A stretch of DNA of 64,000 nucleotides, from the NCBI GenBank assembly GCA_000196815.1, contig FP929003.1, forward strand, positions 1,635,501 through 1,699,500, in the 5' to 3' direction. Made by a program: the position numbers and the translations under genes. Shown piece by piece: positions 44,362-53,315 of this stretch. The notes under the pieces are model-generated. The model made no database searches. It was not told the DNA's origin and saw only the letters and a list, made by a program, of their open reading frames with translations. Every line of letters begins with the position of its first letter. Position 1 is the first letter of the stretch. Origin of the DNA: Nitrospira defluvii (lineage in GTDB: Bacteria; Nitrospirota; Nitrospiria; Nitrospirales; Nitrospiraceae).

Positions 44362-47300
44362 ATGACGGTTCAATTACGCACCTTCACAGATGCCGAGCGG
44401 ATGGAGTTGCGCTCCCATGTGGAGTTGGCCGGGGAGGCGATTTCGTCCTACTGGCCTATGCGCACGTTCATTCACCACAATCCTCTGCACGGGCTGGAAG
44501 AGCTTCCGTTCGGTCCAGCGGTGAAACGCGGGGAACAGCTGCTCGGAGGAAAAGGCTATCTGCCCAGCGCCTTGTATCGTCGCTACTTCGAACAGGGCCG
44601 CATCCGTCAGGAAGACGTGACCCGGGTGCTCGCCCCCTTGGCCAGCAAGCGGCAGGTTTTGTTCGCGGGGCATGAAATCTCCCATCTGGACCTGTTGCGG
44701 CTCTCCATGGTGCATGGCCTGGGTGATGCGGCTCAGGCGTCTGCGGATCCTTCAGGACCGGTTGGGGACAGGCTGGATCAGCTGGCCCTGTGGCTCGCGA
44801 CTGCGGTGGGGCAGGCGAGAACCAGTCAGACGGAGACGCTGACTCCCTGGGAGACGGTTGATTTGTTGTCCCACGAAACTCTCTCAACCTGGTGCGACCG
44901 CACGTTGGGGACATCGCTCCTGTCGGATATCAACGAGCAGATGATCAAATGGTGCAGCGCGTTTCTGGATGAAGGGGAAGCCTCCTGGACGATGCCCGAT
45001 CGGCAGCATACGTTTTACCGCGCGTGGAAGCGGTTGGCCCGGTATGACGCCAGCCTGCGGTTATTGGGTGTGGCGGACGCGGCGCAGAAGATCGATGCAT
45101 TGGGTGACCGGCCGGAAGAGGCCGTGCTGGATAGTCTGGCCGTGATGGGCATCCCGAAGTCGGCGTGGGAGTCCTACTTTGCCCTGCATCTGTCCGCCCT
45201 GCCCGGATGGACCGGCTATATCAAGTGGCGGTCGGAGGAGCAGCATCATCCCTGGCAGGCCCGCTATCCGGTCGATCTGGTGAAATACCTGGCGGTTCGG
45301 TTGTTTTACGAACGCGAATTCGTGGCGCTGCACTGTCGCCGGTCGCTGGACATCGCCGGGCAGTACGATGCCATCCGCGCGTCCATCGATCAGGCTCCCT
45401 ATGCCCACTGGCTCCGGCGTCAATTGACGGAGGGCCGGCTGCCCGCCTCGGCCGCCGCGGAGGCGCGGGAATGGGGCCGGCTTCATCGGACAGCCAAGTC
45501 GGATGAGTGGAACGGCATCGGGAAACAGGTCTATGAACAGACCGCCGGATGGCGCGCCTCTGAAGCCGTGAAGCAGGATGCCCGCCGCTTGTGGGCGCTG
45601 TCGCTTGCAATGGGTGCCGATCCGGAACAGATCAGCGAAACAGAGCCCGCCGATGTGTCCACGATACTGAACTGGTTGGATGGATTCCCTGCCGGGCAGC
45701 AAAGCCAGCGTTGGCTGGAAGCGTTTGAAGCACGTCACCGCCGGGACATCGTCGGGCAATTGAGCGGCGTCGCGACGCAGCTGAGGGACGCCGGCGATCG
45801 GGCTTCTTCCGGTGGATCGTCACGTCCCCTGGCGCAGATGGTGTTTTGTATCGATGTTCGATCCGAGGTGCTGCGTCGGCATCTCGAACAGCTCGGAGGA
45901 TATGAGACGTTGGGGGTGGCGGGGTTTTTCGGCATTCCCGTCAAGTATCAGGCGTTCGGCGAAGAGCATCCGGTCACGCATTCGCCCGTGCTGTTGAAAC
46001 CCAAAAACCACATCAGGGAGATCCCGCGGAGTTACCATGGGGCGGCGGCGAGTCGGCACCGGTTGTTTGCGCGGCTCAACAAGGCCGGTCATGAGCTCCT
46101 CCACGATCTGAAGGAAAACGTCATTACGCCCTACGTCATGGTCGAAGCCCTGGGATGGTTCTTCAGCGTTCCCTTTTTCGGCAAGACCCTTTGTCCCCTC
46201 TGGTATCACCGCCTGACCTCCTGGGTGAAGGGGCTGTGGCTGCCGCCGCTGGCGACGACCCTGACGATCGACAAATTGACCAGGGAAGAGGCGGAAGAAA
46301 TGGTGGCGGCGGAACAGCGCGCATCCATCCGCGCCGCGCTCCGGCGAGAGTTTCCCGCGCTCGGTTCCGCGATCACGCCCGCCTTGATCGAGACGATCCG
46401 CCTCGGGGCGCTGGAGAATCAGCACGAGCAAAGCAGGGGAGAGGTGTCGAACGCGCTCGGAATTGCTCCCTCGGAAGCGGGTGCGCTGCATGAACGGTTG
46501 CGTCGGGAATTGGCCCTCACACCTCGCGGCATGTCGACCCGCATGCAGCGCATTACCCTGCATGGATTTTCGGTCGCGGAACAGGCCTACGGCGTCGAGG
46601 CGGCCCTCCGTCTCATGGGATTCACGTCCGGATTTTCACGGCTGGTGGTGATGTGTTCCCACGGCAGTACGTCGGACAACAATCCGTACGAATCCGCCCT
46701 GGATTGCGGCGCCTGCGGCGGCAACAGCGGCCTGCCGAACGCGCGGGCCTTCGCGTCGATGGCCAACAATCCGGCCGTTCGAAAGGTGCTGGAGTCGCGC
46801 GGGATCAAGATCCCCGGCGATACGCATTTCGTCGCGGCATTGCACGATACGACCAGGAACGATGTCCGCATCGTGGATCTGGAAGATGTGCCGCCGACGC
46901 ACCGGAAGGACCTCGTGCGTTTGCTGGAAGATCTTGAGGAGGCGGGAACGCAGGCGGCGTTGGAACGTGGTCTGGCGTTGGAAAGACCGTCGGCGAAACC
47001 GACCCGCCGCGACCCGCAGCAACGGGCGAGCCGGCGCAGTGTCGATTGGGCTCAGGTCCGCCCCGAGTGGGGCTTGTCGAGGAACAACCTGCTCATCATC
47101 GGCCGGCGCGAACTCACGCGGCCCCTGGATCTCCAGGGCCGGTCATTTCTGCATTCCTACGACTATCGCCAGGACGCCTCGGGCAAACTCCTGGAGACGA
47201 TCATGACCGCTCCCCTCATCGTGGCGCAGTGGATCAACATGGAGCATTATTTCTCCACCGTCGACAACGAGGTGTACGGCAGCGGGAGCAAGGTGTACCA

Positions 47301-47712
47301 CAATATCGTCGGACGAGTGGGGGTGATGAGCGGAGCGACCAGCGACCTTCGTCTCGGCCTGCCGGCTCAGACCGTCCTGGACGGCCCGGTTCCCTACCAC
47401 GAGCCGATGCGCCTGCTGACGGTGATCGAGGCTCCGCGTGCCCTCGTCGAGTCGGTGATTGCGAAACATCCCGGACTCGAACGGCTGTTCCAGAACGAGT
47501 GGGTGTCGCTGGTGGTGTGTGAGCCGAACGAAGCGGCGTTTTACCATTACGACATTATGCAGGGCTGGCGATTGGTGTCGGACGAAGCGGAACCGCGCCG
47601 GGAATTGGAGGGGAGTTCGGGGCGCCGTCCCGATGCCGGCGTGTCGGGAGCCCCGCCGGAGTCCGGCGGGCCGGTGCGGGAAGGCGAGGAGCCGGCTGCC
47701 TCGCGCCCCTGA
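44362..47712 (+). CDS. dabA: DAB inorganic-carbon transporter catalytic subunit, DUF2309/UPF0753
   Basis: A 1116-residue soluble protein, longer than the ~830-residue Halothiobacillus DabA but within the DUF2309 range. The zinc site of the beta-carbonic-anhydrase-like centre is intact: C496 and D498 (FCIDVRSE), H767 (CSHGS) and C782 (DCGACGG); the 15-residue H-to-C spacing equals that of the characterised enzyme (H524, C539). The first 35 residues include SYWPMRTFIHHNPLHGL, typical of the family. With DabB it captures CO2 vectorially as bicarbonate in the cytoplasm, supporting autotrophic growth. Confidence 0.95.
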   Translation: MTVQLRTFTDAERMELRSHVELAGEAISSYWPMRTFIHHNPLHGLEELPFGPAVKRGEQLLGGKGYLPSALYRRYFEQGRIRQEDVTRVLAPLASKRQVLFAGHEISHLDLLRLSMVHGLGDAAQASADPSGPVGDRLDQLALWLATAVGQARTSQTETLTPWETVDLLSHETLSTWCDRTLGTSLLSDINEQMIKWCSAFLDEGEASWTMPDRQHTFYRAWKRLARYDASLRLLGVADAAQKIDALGDRPEEAVLDSLAVMGIPKSAWESYFALHLSALPGWTGYIKWRSEEQHHPWQARYPVDLVKYLAVRLFYEREFVALHCRRSLDIAGQYDAIRASIDQAPYAHWLRRQLTEGRLPASAAAEAREWGRLHRTAKSDEWNGIGKQVYEQTAGWRASEAVKQDARRLWALSLAMGADPEQISETEPADVSTILNWLDGFPAGQQSQRWLEAFEARHRRDIVGQLSGVATQLRDAGDRASSGGSSRPLAQMVFCIDVRSEVLRRHLEQLGGYETLGVAGFFGIPVKYQAFGEEHPVTHSPVLLKPKNHIREIPRSYHGAAASRHRLFARLNKAGHELLHDLKENVITPYVMVEALGWFFSVPFFGKTLCPLWYHRLTSWVKGLWLPPLATTLTIDKLTREEAEEMVAAEQRASIRAALRREFPALGSAITPALIETIRLGALENQHEQSRGEVSNALGIAPSEAGALHERLRRELALTPRGMSTRMQRITLHGFSVAEQAYGVEAALRLMGFTSGFSRLVVMCSHGSTSDNNPYESALDCGACGGNSGLPNARAFASMANNPAVRKVLESRGIKIPGDTHFVAALHDTTRNDVRIVDLEDVPPTHRKDLVRLLEDLEEAGTQAALERGLALERPSAKPTRRDPQQRASRRSVDWAQVRPEWGLSRNNLLIIGRRELTRPLDLQGRSFLHSYDYRQDASGKLLETIMTAPLIVAQWINMEHYFSTVDNEVYGSGSKVYHNIVGRVGVMSGATSDLRLGLPAQTVLDGPVPYHEPMRLLTVIEAPRALVESVIAKHPGLERLFQNEWVSLVVCEPNEAAFYHYDIMQGWRLVSDEAEPRRELEGSSGRRPDAGVSGAPPESGGPVREGEEPAASRP

Positions 47713-47788
47713 CGCACGGCAAGGTGGAGTGGGCAGACATAGTCTTTGACATCGAGAGGCCTGGAAGAACAGGAGGAGGGGGCGAAGT

Positions 47789-48112
47789 ATGCTGACGTTG
47801 CATCCGATGAAAGAAATTCGCATCGTGGTCGAGGGCGAGCACCTCAAATTAGTCACCAACCTGCTCGATCGGGTCGGCGCCACCGGCTATACGATCATCA
47901 ACAATGTCTCCGGCAAGGGGCACCACGGATTCCATGAAGGTCACCTGCTGTTCGACGACACCAGCAGCCAGGTGATCATTTTCACCGTCGTGCCAGAAGA
48001 ACGGATCGAGCCGATTCTGGCGGGACTGGGCCCGCTCTTTCACAAACATTCCGGCGCCATGTTCGTCAGTGACGTTGCGGTGACACGCCGCGATCATTTC
48101 GTGGTTCCGTAG
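47789..48112 (+). CDS. PII-like signalling protein associated with the DAB transporter
   Basis: A 107-residue ferredoxin-fold PII-family protein: KEIRIVVEGEHLKLVTNLLDRVGATGYTIINNVSGKGHHG, a short T-loop with His residues (GHHGFHEGH) and SQVIIFTVVPEERIEPILAGL. There is no uridylylated Tyr loop, so it is closer to SbtB/CPII carbon-sensing proteins than to GlnB. AGGAGGAGG precedes the ATG. The gene follows dabA by 76 bases and probably regulates transporter activity through bound adenyl nucleotides or bicarbonate status (inference). Confidence 0.85.
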   Translation: MLTLHPMKEIRIVVEGEHLKLVTNLLDRVGATGYTIINNVSGKGHHGFHEGHLLFDDTSSQVIIFTVVPEERIEPILAGLGPLFHKHSGAMFVSDVAVTRRDHFVVP

Positions 48113-48138
48113 CGGGCGTCGGGACCGGGTTCTCCCTC

Positions 48139-48206
48139 TCGACGGGTGGAGATCCGCTCGGTATACTGACCCCGCACGCGTGCACGTGCTGAACCCGGCA
48201 CGTGTC
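48139..48206 (+). promoter_or_regulatory. Kinase-gene promoter with overlapping GTGCA palindromes
   Basis: TCGACG (48139-48144) and TATACT (48162-48167) are 17 bases apart, a good sigma-70-type promoter. Immediately downstream, at 48174-48189, comes GCACGCGTGCACGTGC, and at 48197-48206 GGCACGTGTC; both use the GTGCA/TGCAC core seen upstream of dabB. A protein bound there would cover the transcription start, so autorepression is plausible. Confidence 0.45.
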
Positions 48207-48228
48207 ATTCCCGGCGAGCGCGACATTC

Positions 48229-50202
48229 ATGGCCTCTACCCATCGTAGACGTTCCAAGGCGTCCATGCCGGTCCGGTCGGAGATCGCCGCCGCCGAGGTC
48301 CTGGCCTGGCTGAGCGACTGTATTCACGGGGGCCTCTGTTTCGTCTGCCAAGGCCTTCTCATCTTCGAAAATTCTCAATTCGCGGAATTGGTAGAGGGTG
48401 TATCTCCCCGGGTAGGAGAGGGGGAGCATGCCCTTCGGAGGCGTCTGCTCGATGACGCCATTGACTGGAACGCGCGCGCGCTCGGATCCCGGAAGACGGT
48501 CGAATATACAGTGGCGGATCGGGACGGGCGTCCGCTCTATTATGCCTGCCGGTTGAATGTGGTGCCCTACCGTGGTGAGCGCGGTGTGTTGATGGTGTTG
48601 GAAGATGTGACCGAGCGGGTAGTGCTCGCACAGGACGCATCGCACGTCGCGCGGTTTCAATCGGCGCTGGCGCGTATCGGTACTCTGGCGGTCAGCGGCC
48701 TGTCCGCCCAGGCGTTGATGAATGAAGCGGTGCAGGAGACGGCCGCGGCGCTGGAAGTGGAACTCTGCAAGATCCTGGTGCCGCGCGAGCAGGACGGCCA
48801 TCTCTACATCATGGCGGGGATCGGATTGCGAAGCGATCTCATCGGCAAACTCACGATCGAAGGCGGCACCCATTCTCAGGCGGGATATGCGATCCGGGAA
48901 CGGGTTCCTGTCGTGGTCGATGATTTTCGCCGGGAGACCAGGTTTTCCGCGTCAAAATTGCTCACGGAACACGGGGCGGTCGCGGGGATGTGCGTGCCGA
49001 TGCTGGTCGAGGACCGGGTGTACGGGGTGATGACCGCCCATTCCAAGCGGGTTCGCAAGTTCAATCAGAAGGAGCAGGAGTTTCTCTGCACGATGGCGAA
49101 TACCATCGGCACGGTGCTGGAGCGGCGGCGTCATGAAGAAACGCAGATGGATTTCTACCATCGCCTCTTCCTGTCCGCCCAGGACGGTGTGATGATGACA
49201 GACACCACCGGCCGGATCATGGAGTGGAACCCGGCCCTTGAGCGGATGACCGGGTGGCCCCGCGAAGAGGCCTTGGGCCGTCGTCCCGCCATTCTCAAGT
49301 CCGGAAAACATCCTCCTGAGTTTTATGAGCGGCTGTGGGCGTCGATTCGCGCCGGCCACCCGTTTGTCGAACGATTTGTCAATCGACGGAAGGACGGGTC
49401 TGAGTTTCTGGTGTGGGAAAGTGTCAGTCCGGTGAAGGCGTCGGACGGGACCACGCAGTACTTCATGGCGATTCTCACCGACCTCAGCGAGCGGGAACAG
49501 ATGTTGGAGGCGTTGCGACATACGGAACAGGTCAAGCTGGTCGGCCAACTTGCCGGCGGCATCCTCCACGAAGTTCGCAATCCGCTCATCGGTCTGGGCA
49601 GCCTGGCCACGCATCTTGCCGATCAAGCATCGCTGCCGCAGGAGGCGCGTGACCGGTGCCGCTTGATCGCCCGGGAGGCCGCGCGCATCGACGAACTCCT
49701 GGAATCTCATTTGGGGCAGTTGCGCCCTCGTCCCTTTGACATCGCGGTGTGTGAGCTTCCCGCGGTGCTCGACGATACGTTGACGCTCCTTCGGCCGAAC
49801 CTGATCAAGAATCACATTCGGGTCAAGTCATCGATGGCTCCGGATCTGCCCGCGGTTGACGCATCGCGAGCCCATATCCTGCAGGTCTGCCTCAATATTG
49901 CGATGAATGCGATCGATGCGATGCCGGCCGGCGGGAGTCTCAACGTAACCCTCTCGCCGGACGTCCGGCGAGTTCCGGGGGTGTTGATGCGCTTCGCGGA
50001 TTCGGGCAAGGGAATTGCGGGTGAGGATCTCACACATATCTACGAGCCCTTCTTTACGAACGGGAAAGCGAAAGGGGTGGGGCTCGGGTTGACCATCACG
50101 CGCGACATCGTGGAGCGCCATCACGGACAGCTCGTCATTCAGAGTCCCCCTGGGAGCGGTGCGGTCGTGGATGTATGGCTGCCCCTCAAACACGAGGCAT
50201 AA
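48229..50202 (+). CDS. Sensor histidine kinase, PAS-GAF-PAS-HisKA-HATPase
   Basis: A 657-residue cytoplasmic kinase without membrane segments. Order: N-terminal PAS-like domain ending YRGERGVLMVLEDVTERV; GAF domain (~150-310, VELCKILVPREQDGHLYIMAGIGL); PAS (~315-430, DGVMMTDTTGRIMEWNPALERMTGW); HisKA with H447 in ILHEVRNPLIGL; HATPase with DSGKGIAGEDL and GVGLGLTIT. This domain set belongs to NtrB-type kinases paired with NtrC activators. ATG 48229 is preferred over GTG 48202, although neither has a clear Shine-Dalgarno. The downstream activator starts 1 base after the stop, so the pair is co-translated. Confidence 0.92.
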   Translation: MASTHRRRSKASMPVRSEIAAAEVLAWLSDCIHGGLCFVCQGLLIFENSQFAELVEGVSPRVGEGEHALRRRLLDDAIDWNARALGSRKTVEYTVADRDGRPLYYACRLNVVPYRGERGVLMVLEDVTERVVLAQDASHVARFQSALARIGTLAVSGLSAQALMNEAVQETAAALEVELCKILVPREQDGHLYIMAGIGLRSDLIGKLTIEGGTHSQAGYAIRERVPVVVDDFRRETRFSASKLLTEHGAVAGMCVPMLVEDRVYGVMTAHSKRVRKFNQKEQEFLCTMANTIGTVLERRRHEETQMDFYHRLFLSAQDGVMMTDTTGRIMEWNPALERMTGWPREEALGRRPAILKSGKHPPEFYERLWASIRAGHPFVERFVNRRKDGSEFLVWESVSPVKASDGTTQYFMAILTDLSEREQMLEALRHTEQVKLVGQLAGGILHEVRNPLIGLGSLATHLADQASLPQEARDRCRLIAREAARIDELLESHLGQLRPRPFDIAVCELPAVLDDTLTLLRPNLIKNHIRVKSSMAPDLPAVDASRAHILQVCLNIAMNAIDAMPAGGSLNVTLSPDVRRVPGVLMRFADSGKGIAGEDLTHIYEPFFTNGKAKGVGLGLTITRDIVERHHGQLVIQSPPGSGAVVDVWLPLKHEA

Positions 50203-50203
50203 C

Positions 50204-51610
50204 ATGGCGTGGCATCTCTTATTGCTGGAAGATGAGGCCTCGGTTCGTGAAGCCTTTGCATTACGGCTGCGCGACCAGGGCTATGTAGTGCAAACGGCGG
50301 AGTCGGGGGAGGAAGCCTTGGGGCTCCTGCGGTCCTTCGAACCGGACGTGCTGGTGGCGGATCTTGTGATGCCGAATCTTTCCGGTCTCGAAGTGTTGGC
50401 CCGTGTGAAACAGCTATCGCCGGCGCTGCCGGTGATCGTGTTGACGGCGCGAGGCACGGTGAAGGACGCGGTGGAGGCCATGCGGCTCGGGGCGTTCGAT
50501 TTCGTGGCCAAGAGCATCGACATGGACGATCTGCTTCATACGCTGCGTCGGGCGACGGAGTTCCTGACGCTGCAGCGCCAGGTGCAATTGCACAGCGGGC
50601 AGGATGTCGCCCGTTATGCACTGGATCGAGTGATCGCCAAGAGTCCGGTCACCAGAAGTTTCCTGGCCCAGGTGCAGGAGCTCATCAAGAACGATCGGGT
50701 GACGGTGCTGCTGCAGGGCGAAACGGGAACGGGTAAGCAATATATGGGGCGTGTGATCCACTACAATAGCCCCCGCGCAGGCAGGCCATGTGTGGAGGTG
50801 GATTGTCCGTCGATCCCGCGCGATCTATTCGAGAGCGAGTTGTTCGGGCACGAGAAGGGATCCTTTACCGGTGCGACCGGTCGAAAGTGCGGTTTGATCG
50901 AGATGGCCGAAGGCGGGACGGTGTTCTTCGACGAGATTGCCGATCTGCCGCTGCCACTGCAAGCCAAATTGCTGCGTGTGCTGGAGGAGCGCACCATCCG
51001 GCGGGTCGGAAGCGCGGCGACTATTCCCATCGACGTGCGGGTGATGGCGGCGACCAATCGCAATCTGAAAGAGGCTGTGGCGAAGGGCGAGTTCCGCGAA
51101 GACTTATATTTTCGTTTGAATGTGGTGACTCTGACGGTGCCCCCGCTCCGCGAGCGGCGGGAAGATATCATTCCCTTGGCGGAGCAATTCCTGAATCGGT
51201 CCGCGCTGGCGCTCAAGAAGCCCGTGCGGACCCTTGGTGAAAGCGCGCAAGTGCTGCTCCAAGGGTATCACCTTCCCGGCAATGTCCGCGAACTCAGCAA
51301 CCTTATCGAACGGGCCGTCCTGTTTTGTGCCGGGACGACGCTGGAGGCGGCGAATTTTCCCATCGATGTTCAGGCGGCTGGATCGATGCCGGTTGCGGCG
51401 TCCCTGGACGCCTCCTCTGCTGAGGCGGACGGATCCGATTCAGGGGACGTCCACATCAGCTTTCGGGTCGGGGCCCAATCGTTGGCCGATCTGGAGGATC
51501 GGATCATCGAAGCGGTCCTGGCGCAATCCGGGGGCAACAAGACCCTGGCCGCGAAGCAATTGGGGGTGACGCGGTGGATGTTGGATCGCCGCCGCAAACC
51601 CCGGGTCTGA
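50204..51610 (+). CDS. NtrC-family sigma-54-dependent response regulator
   Basis: A 468-residue transcription activator. Receiver with phosphoacceptor D53 (VLVADLVMP); AAA+ domain with Walker A GETGTGKQ (172-179), the sigma-54-contacting loop GSFTGA (219-224; Ser replaces Ala of GAFTGA), Walker B FFDEIADL and sensor ATNRNLKEAV; a C-terminal Fis-type helix-turn-helix, LAQSGGNKTLAAKQLGVTRWML. The protein ends soon after the HTH, as usual. The start codon is 1 base after the kinase stop. Candidate binding sites in this window are GTGCA-N4-TGCAC palindromes upstream of dabB, at the kinase promoter and just downstream of this gene. Confidence 0.94.
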   Translation: MAWHLLLLEDEASVREAFALRLRDQGYVVQTAESGEEALGLLRSFEPDVLVADLVMPNLSGLEVLARVKQLSPALPVIVLTARGTVKDAVEAMRLGAFDFVAKSIDMDDLLHTLRRATEFLTLQRQVQLHSGQDVARYALDRVIAKSPVTRSFLAQVQELIKNDRVTVLLQGETGTGKQYMGRVIHYNSPRAGRPCVEVDCPSIPRDLFESELFGHEKGSFTGATGRKCGLIEMAEGGTVFFDEIADLPLPLQAKLLRVLEERTIRRVGSAATIPIDVRVMAATNRNLKEAVAKGEFREDLYFRLNVVTLTVPPLRERREDIIPLAEQFLNRSALALKKPVRTLGESAQVLLQGYHLPGNVRELSNLIERAVLFCAGTTLEAANFPIDVQAAGSMPVAASLDASSAEADGSDSGDVHISFRVGAQSLADLEDRIIEAVLAQSGGNKTLAAKQLGVTRWMLDRRRKPRV

Positions 51611-51769
51611 CGTGACGTTCCCCCCGTTCCCGCACGATTCCTCCGCCTGACCGATTCAGACCCGACTGCTCCTGACTTCAGTCCGGTTCTCACATACCGC
51701 TATACACATCGTCACGGTCGAGGTTGGACCGCCGCACGTGTGTTCGCCGATACCAGCCGACGGGTACCC

Positions 51770-51803
51770 GTGCACGCTTGTTCGTGCATCCGTGCGCGCG
51801 CAC
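51770..51803. promoter_or_regulatory. GTGCA-type palindrome cluster downstream of the activator gene
   Basis: GTGCAC (51770-51775), GTGCATCCGTGCGC (51784-51797, one mismatch to GTGCA-N4-TGCAC) and the perfect palindrome GTGCGCGCGCAC (51792-51803). The join GTTCGTGCA is shared with the site upstream of dabB. The cluster ends ~96 bases upstream of a -24/-12 promoter match. Confidence 0.5.
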
Positions 51804-51898
51804 ACACCATGGGGAAGGCAATCGAAGCGGCGCGGCCGTTGATCGTCGTCATAACCGGCCGCGGCTTGCTTGGAATCGCTCATTTTCACCGGAAATCC

Positions 51899-51914
51899 TG
51901 GCACGCGGAACGCA
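51899..51914 (+). promoter_or_regulatory. Predicted sigma-54 promoter of the zinc-ribbon gene
   Basis: TGGCACGCGGAACGCA: all seven bases of TGGCACG match the -24 consensus, and GC at the -12 element lies exactly 10 bases after GG. The TT before GC is replaced by AC. Transcription would begin near 51926, leaving ~89 bases before the ATG at 52015. Confidence 0.5.
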
Positions 51915-52014
51915 GTCCTGCGGCCATACCTGCGTGGACTAAGGTTTGCACGGTAATCGAGGAGACGTTCCTGCTGTGCCCAACAGCACCAGCATATACA
52001 CCATGGAGACGGTT

Positions 52015-52215
52015 ATGAATTGCCTGCGATGTAACAGCCCGATGTATGCCGAGGTCTACGATCATATATCCGAAACGCAGGGACAGGGATTTCCTGCCAT
52101 GCACTGCCTCATGTGCGGTGATATTGTCGATCCAGTCATTCTGAAACATCGACAGGCCCGTGTGGAGCCTCGCGGAGAACGGGCCAGGCTTGCCGTCGTG
52201 ACTGCGACGTCGTAA
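52015..52215 (+). CDS. Small zinc-ribbon protein, 66 residues
   Basis: A compact protein with two C-x2-C knuckles: MNCLRCNSP at the start and HCLMCGDIVDP in the middle, a treble-clef or zinc-ribbon arrangement. The remaining C-terminal part is basic. ATG 52015 is chosen because GGAG lies 6 bases upstream; an in-frame ATG at 52003 is possible. Its position after a sigma-54 promoter match and an activator-like palindrome cluster suggests control by the upstream response regulator. Confidence 0.75.
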   Translation: MNCLRCNSPMYAEVYDHISETQGQGFPAMHCLMCGDIVDPVILKHRQARVEPRGERARLAVVTATS

Positions 52216-52248
52216 GGAGCCGCTGAAGAGGCTGTGAAGTTGAGAGAC

Positions 52249-52263
52249 GGTGCCGGAATTGCT
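52249..52263 (+). promoter_or_regulatory. Weak sigma-54-like match upstream of the DUF2294-like gene
   Basis: GGTGCCGGAATTGCT: GG at 52249-52250 and GC at 52261-52262 with 10 bases between, and TTGCT at the -12 end, but the -24 element deviates from GGCAC. It lies 27 bases before the ATG at 52290. Confidence 0.3.
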
Positions 52264-52289
52264 GCAATCACCATGGGTGAGAGGTCAAT

Positions 52290-52637
52290 ATGGCGCAGGC
52301 TCGGAATAAGGCGGACATCGAATATGCCGTGATGTTGGCGATCTTGAACTTTCACACCGAGTTCATGAAGTCAAATTATGCGCATGTCCGGGTTCAGATG
52401 TCCCCGGATGAAATTGATGTGACGCTTACGAGACAGGGATCCGTACCCGCTGAAATGAGATTGGCTCGATCCGAGGAGGGGTGCGCCTTGCTTCGCCAAG
52501 TGCATGAAGCCATGTTTGTATCCTGTGAGGACATTCTCAGGGAACGTATCGAACCGGTGGTAGAGCGGAAAGTACGAGAAATGGTCACCACCCTCGACCC
52601 CCTCTCGGGGCAAAGCCGGATCGCGATCAGATTCTGA
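52290..52637 (+). CDS. DUF2294-like protein, 115 residues
   Basis: A small soluble protein. The pattern of ~30 N-terminal helical residues, a short beta segment (HVRVQMSPDEIDVTLT), PAEMRLARSEEGCALLRQVHEAMF and a C-terminal helix plus strand (RIAIRF) matches DUF2294, a Na+-translocator-associated domain of unsettled function. It lies 74 bases after the zinc-ribbon gene, with a poor match to a sigma-54 promoter between them, and may share its transcript. Confidence 0.6.
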   Translation: MAQARNKADIEYAVMLAILNFHTEFMKSNYAHVRVQMSPDEIDVTLTRQGSVPAEMRLARSEEGCALLRQVHEAMFVSCEDILRERIEPVVERKVREMVTTLDPLSGQSRIAIRF

Positions 52638-53304
52638 ATGTGTCCGGGAAGTCTTCCGGTGATTCCCTCCTTCCTTTCTTAGCGCTCATCCCGTTACAGG
52701 TTTGTCGACGAACCCAGGCGACCGGGGATCGTACCGGGGGCGGCGATTGCACGTCCGTGTCGGCCCCTGCGGAAGTCAGCAGATTCTGAATCTTTCGGGA
52801 CTTCCCGTCGGTTGTGACGGTGATGAGTACATTGCCCCGGTATACCGCTTGCTCGTCATGGCGGGCTGCGGTTTCAGGAATATTGATGCTGATCAGCGCT
52901 CCGACGAGGCCACCGGTGACAGCGCCGAGTCCGCTCGCTTCCACAATGTGAGGCACCGGTTGCTCCCAACAACGAGATGAGCGATCCACCTGCCAGGAGG
53001 GGAGCCAGACCGGGAATGGCTAGGAAACCTGCAGCGGTCAGCAAGCCGGCGAGCCCTCCGATGATACCGCCTCCCACAACCCCCTTGGTGGCTTCCTCTG
53101 CTGTGGGTGAGGGCCTCTCCTCCCCGGTAGCAGAGAGGGGGGCTTCCGCTTGACGCAGCGCCAGTCCGATCTGCGCGTACGGAAGTACCATGCGAGCGAA
53201 AAGATTCAAGAACCAGTCTGGCGGCAGCCATGCTCGGCAGGATGCCGACGATGACAGTGACCGCTTGCGCCGGGGGCCTGATGCAGGGGCGTTGAATTGG
53301 TCAT
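52627..53304 (-). pseudogene. Frameshifted DUF1269-like membrane stress protein
   Basis: Pieces of one protein are spread over three frames. From the presumed ATG 53304 (MTNSTPL...) the frame must change before the segment VTVIVGILPSMAAARLVLESFRSHG, again near 53190 to reach YAQIGLALRQ...GGGIIGGLAGLLTAAGFLAIPGL, and again near 52940 to reach GLGAVTGGLVGALISI...YRGNVLITVTTDGK. Together they follow the order of general-stress proteins with two glycine-rich hairpins (DUF1269/GspMN-like). At least three indels argue for decay rather than one sequencing error. It overlaps the end of the DUF2294-like gene by 11 bases. Confidence 0.7.
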
Positions 53305-53315
53305 GGAGGATCCCC

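Larger units (their letters stand above)
51611..52014. other. Intergenic regulatory region
   Basis: 404 bases with no supported gene. It holds the GTGCA palindrome cluster and the sigma-54 promoter listed separately. No terminator with a U-tract was found after the activator gene. Confidence 0.45.
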
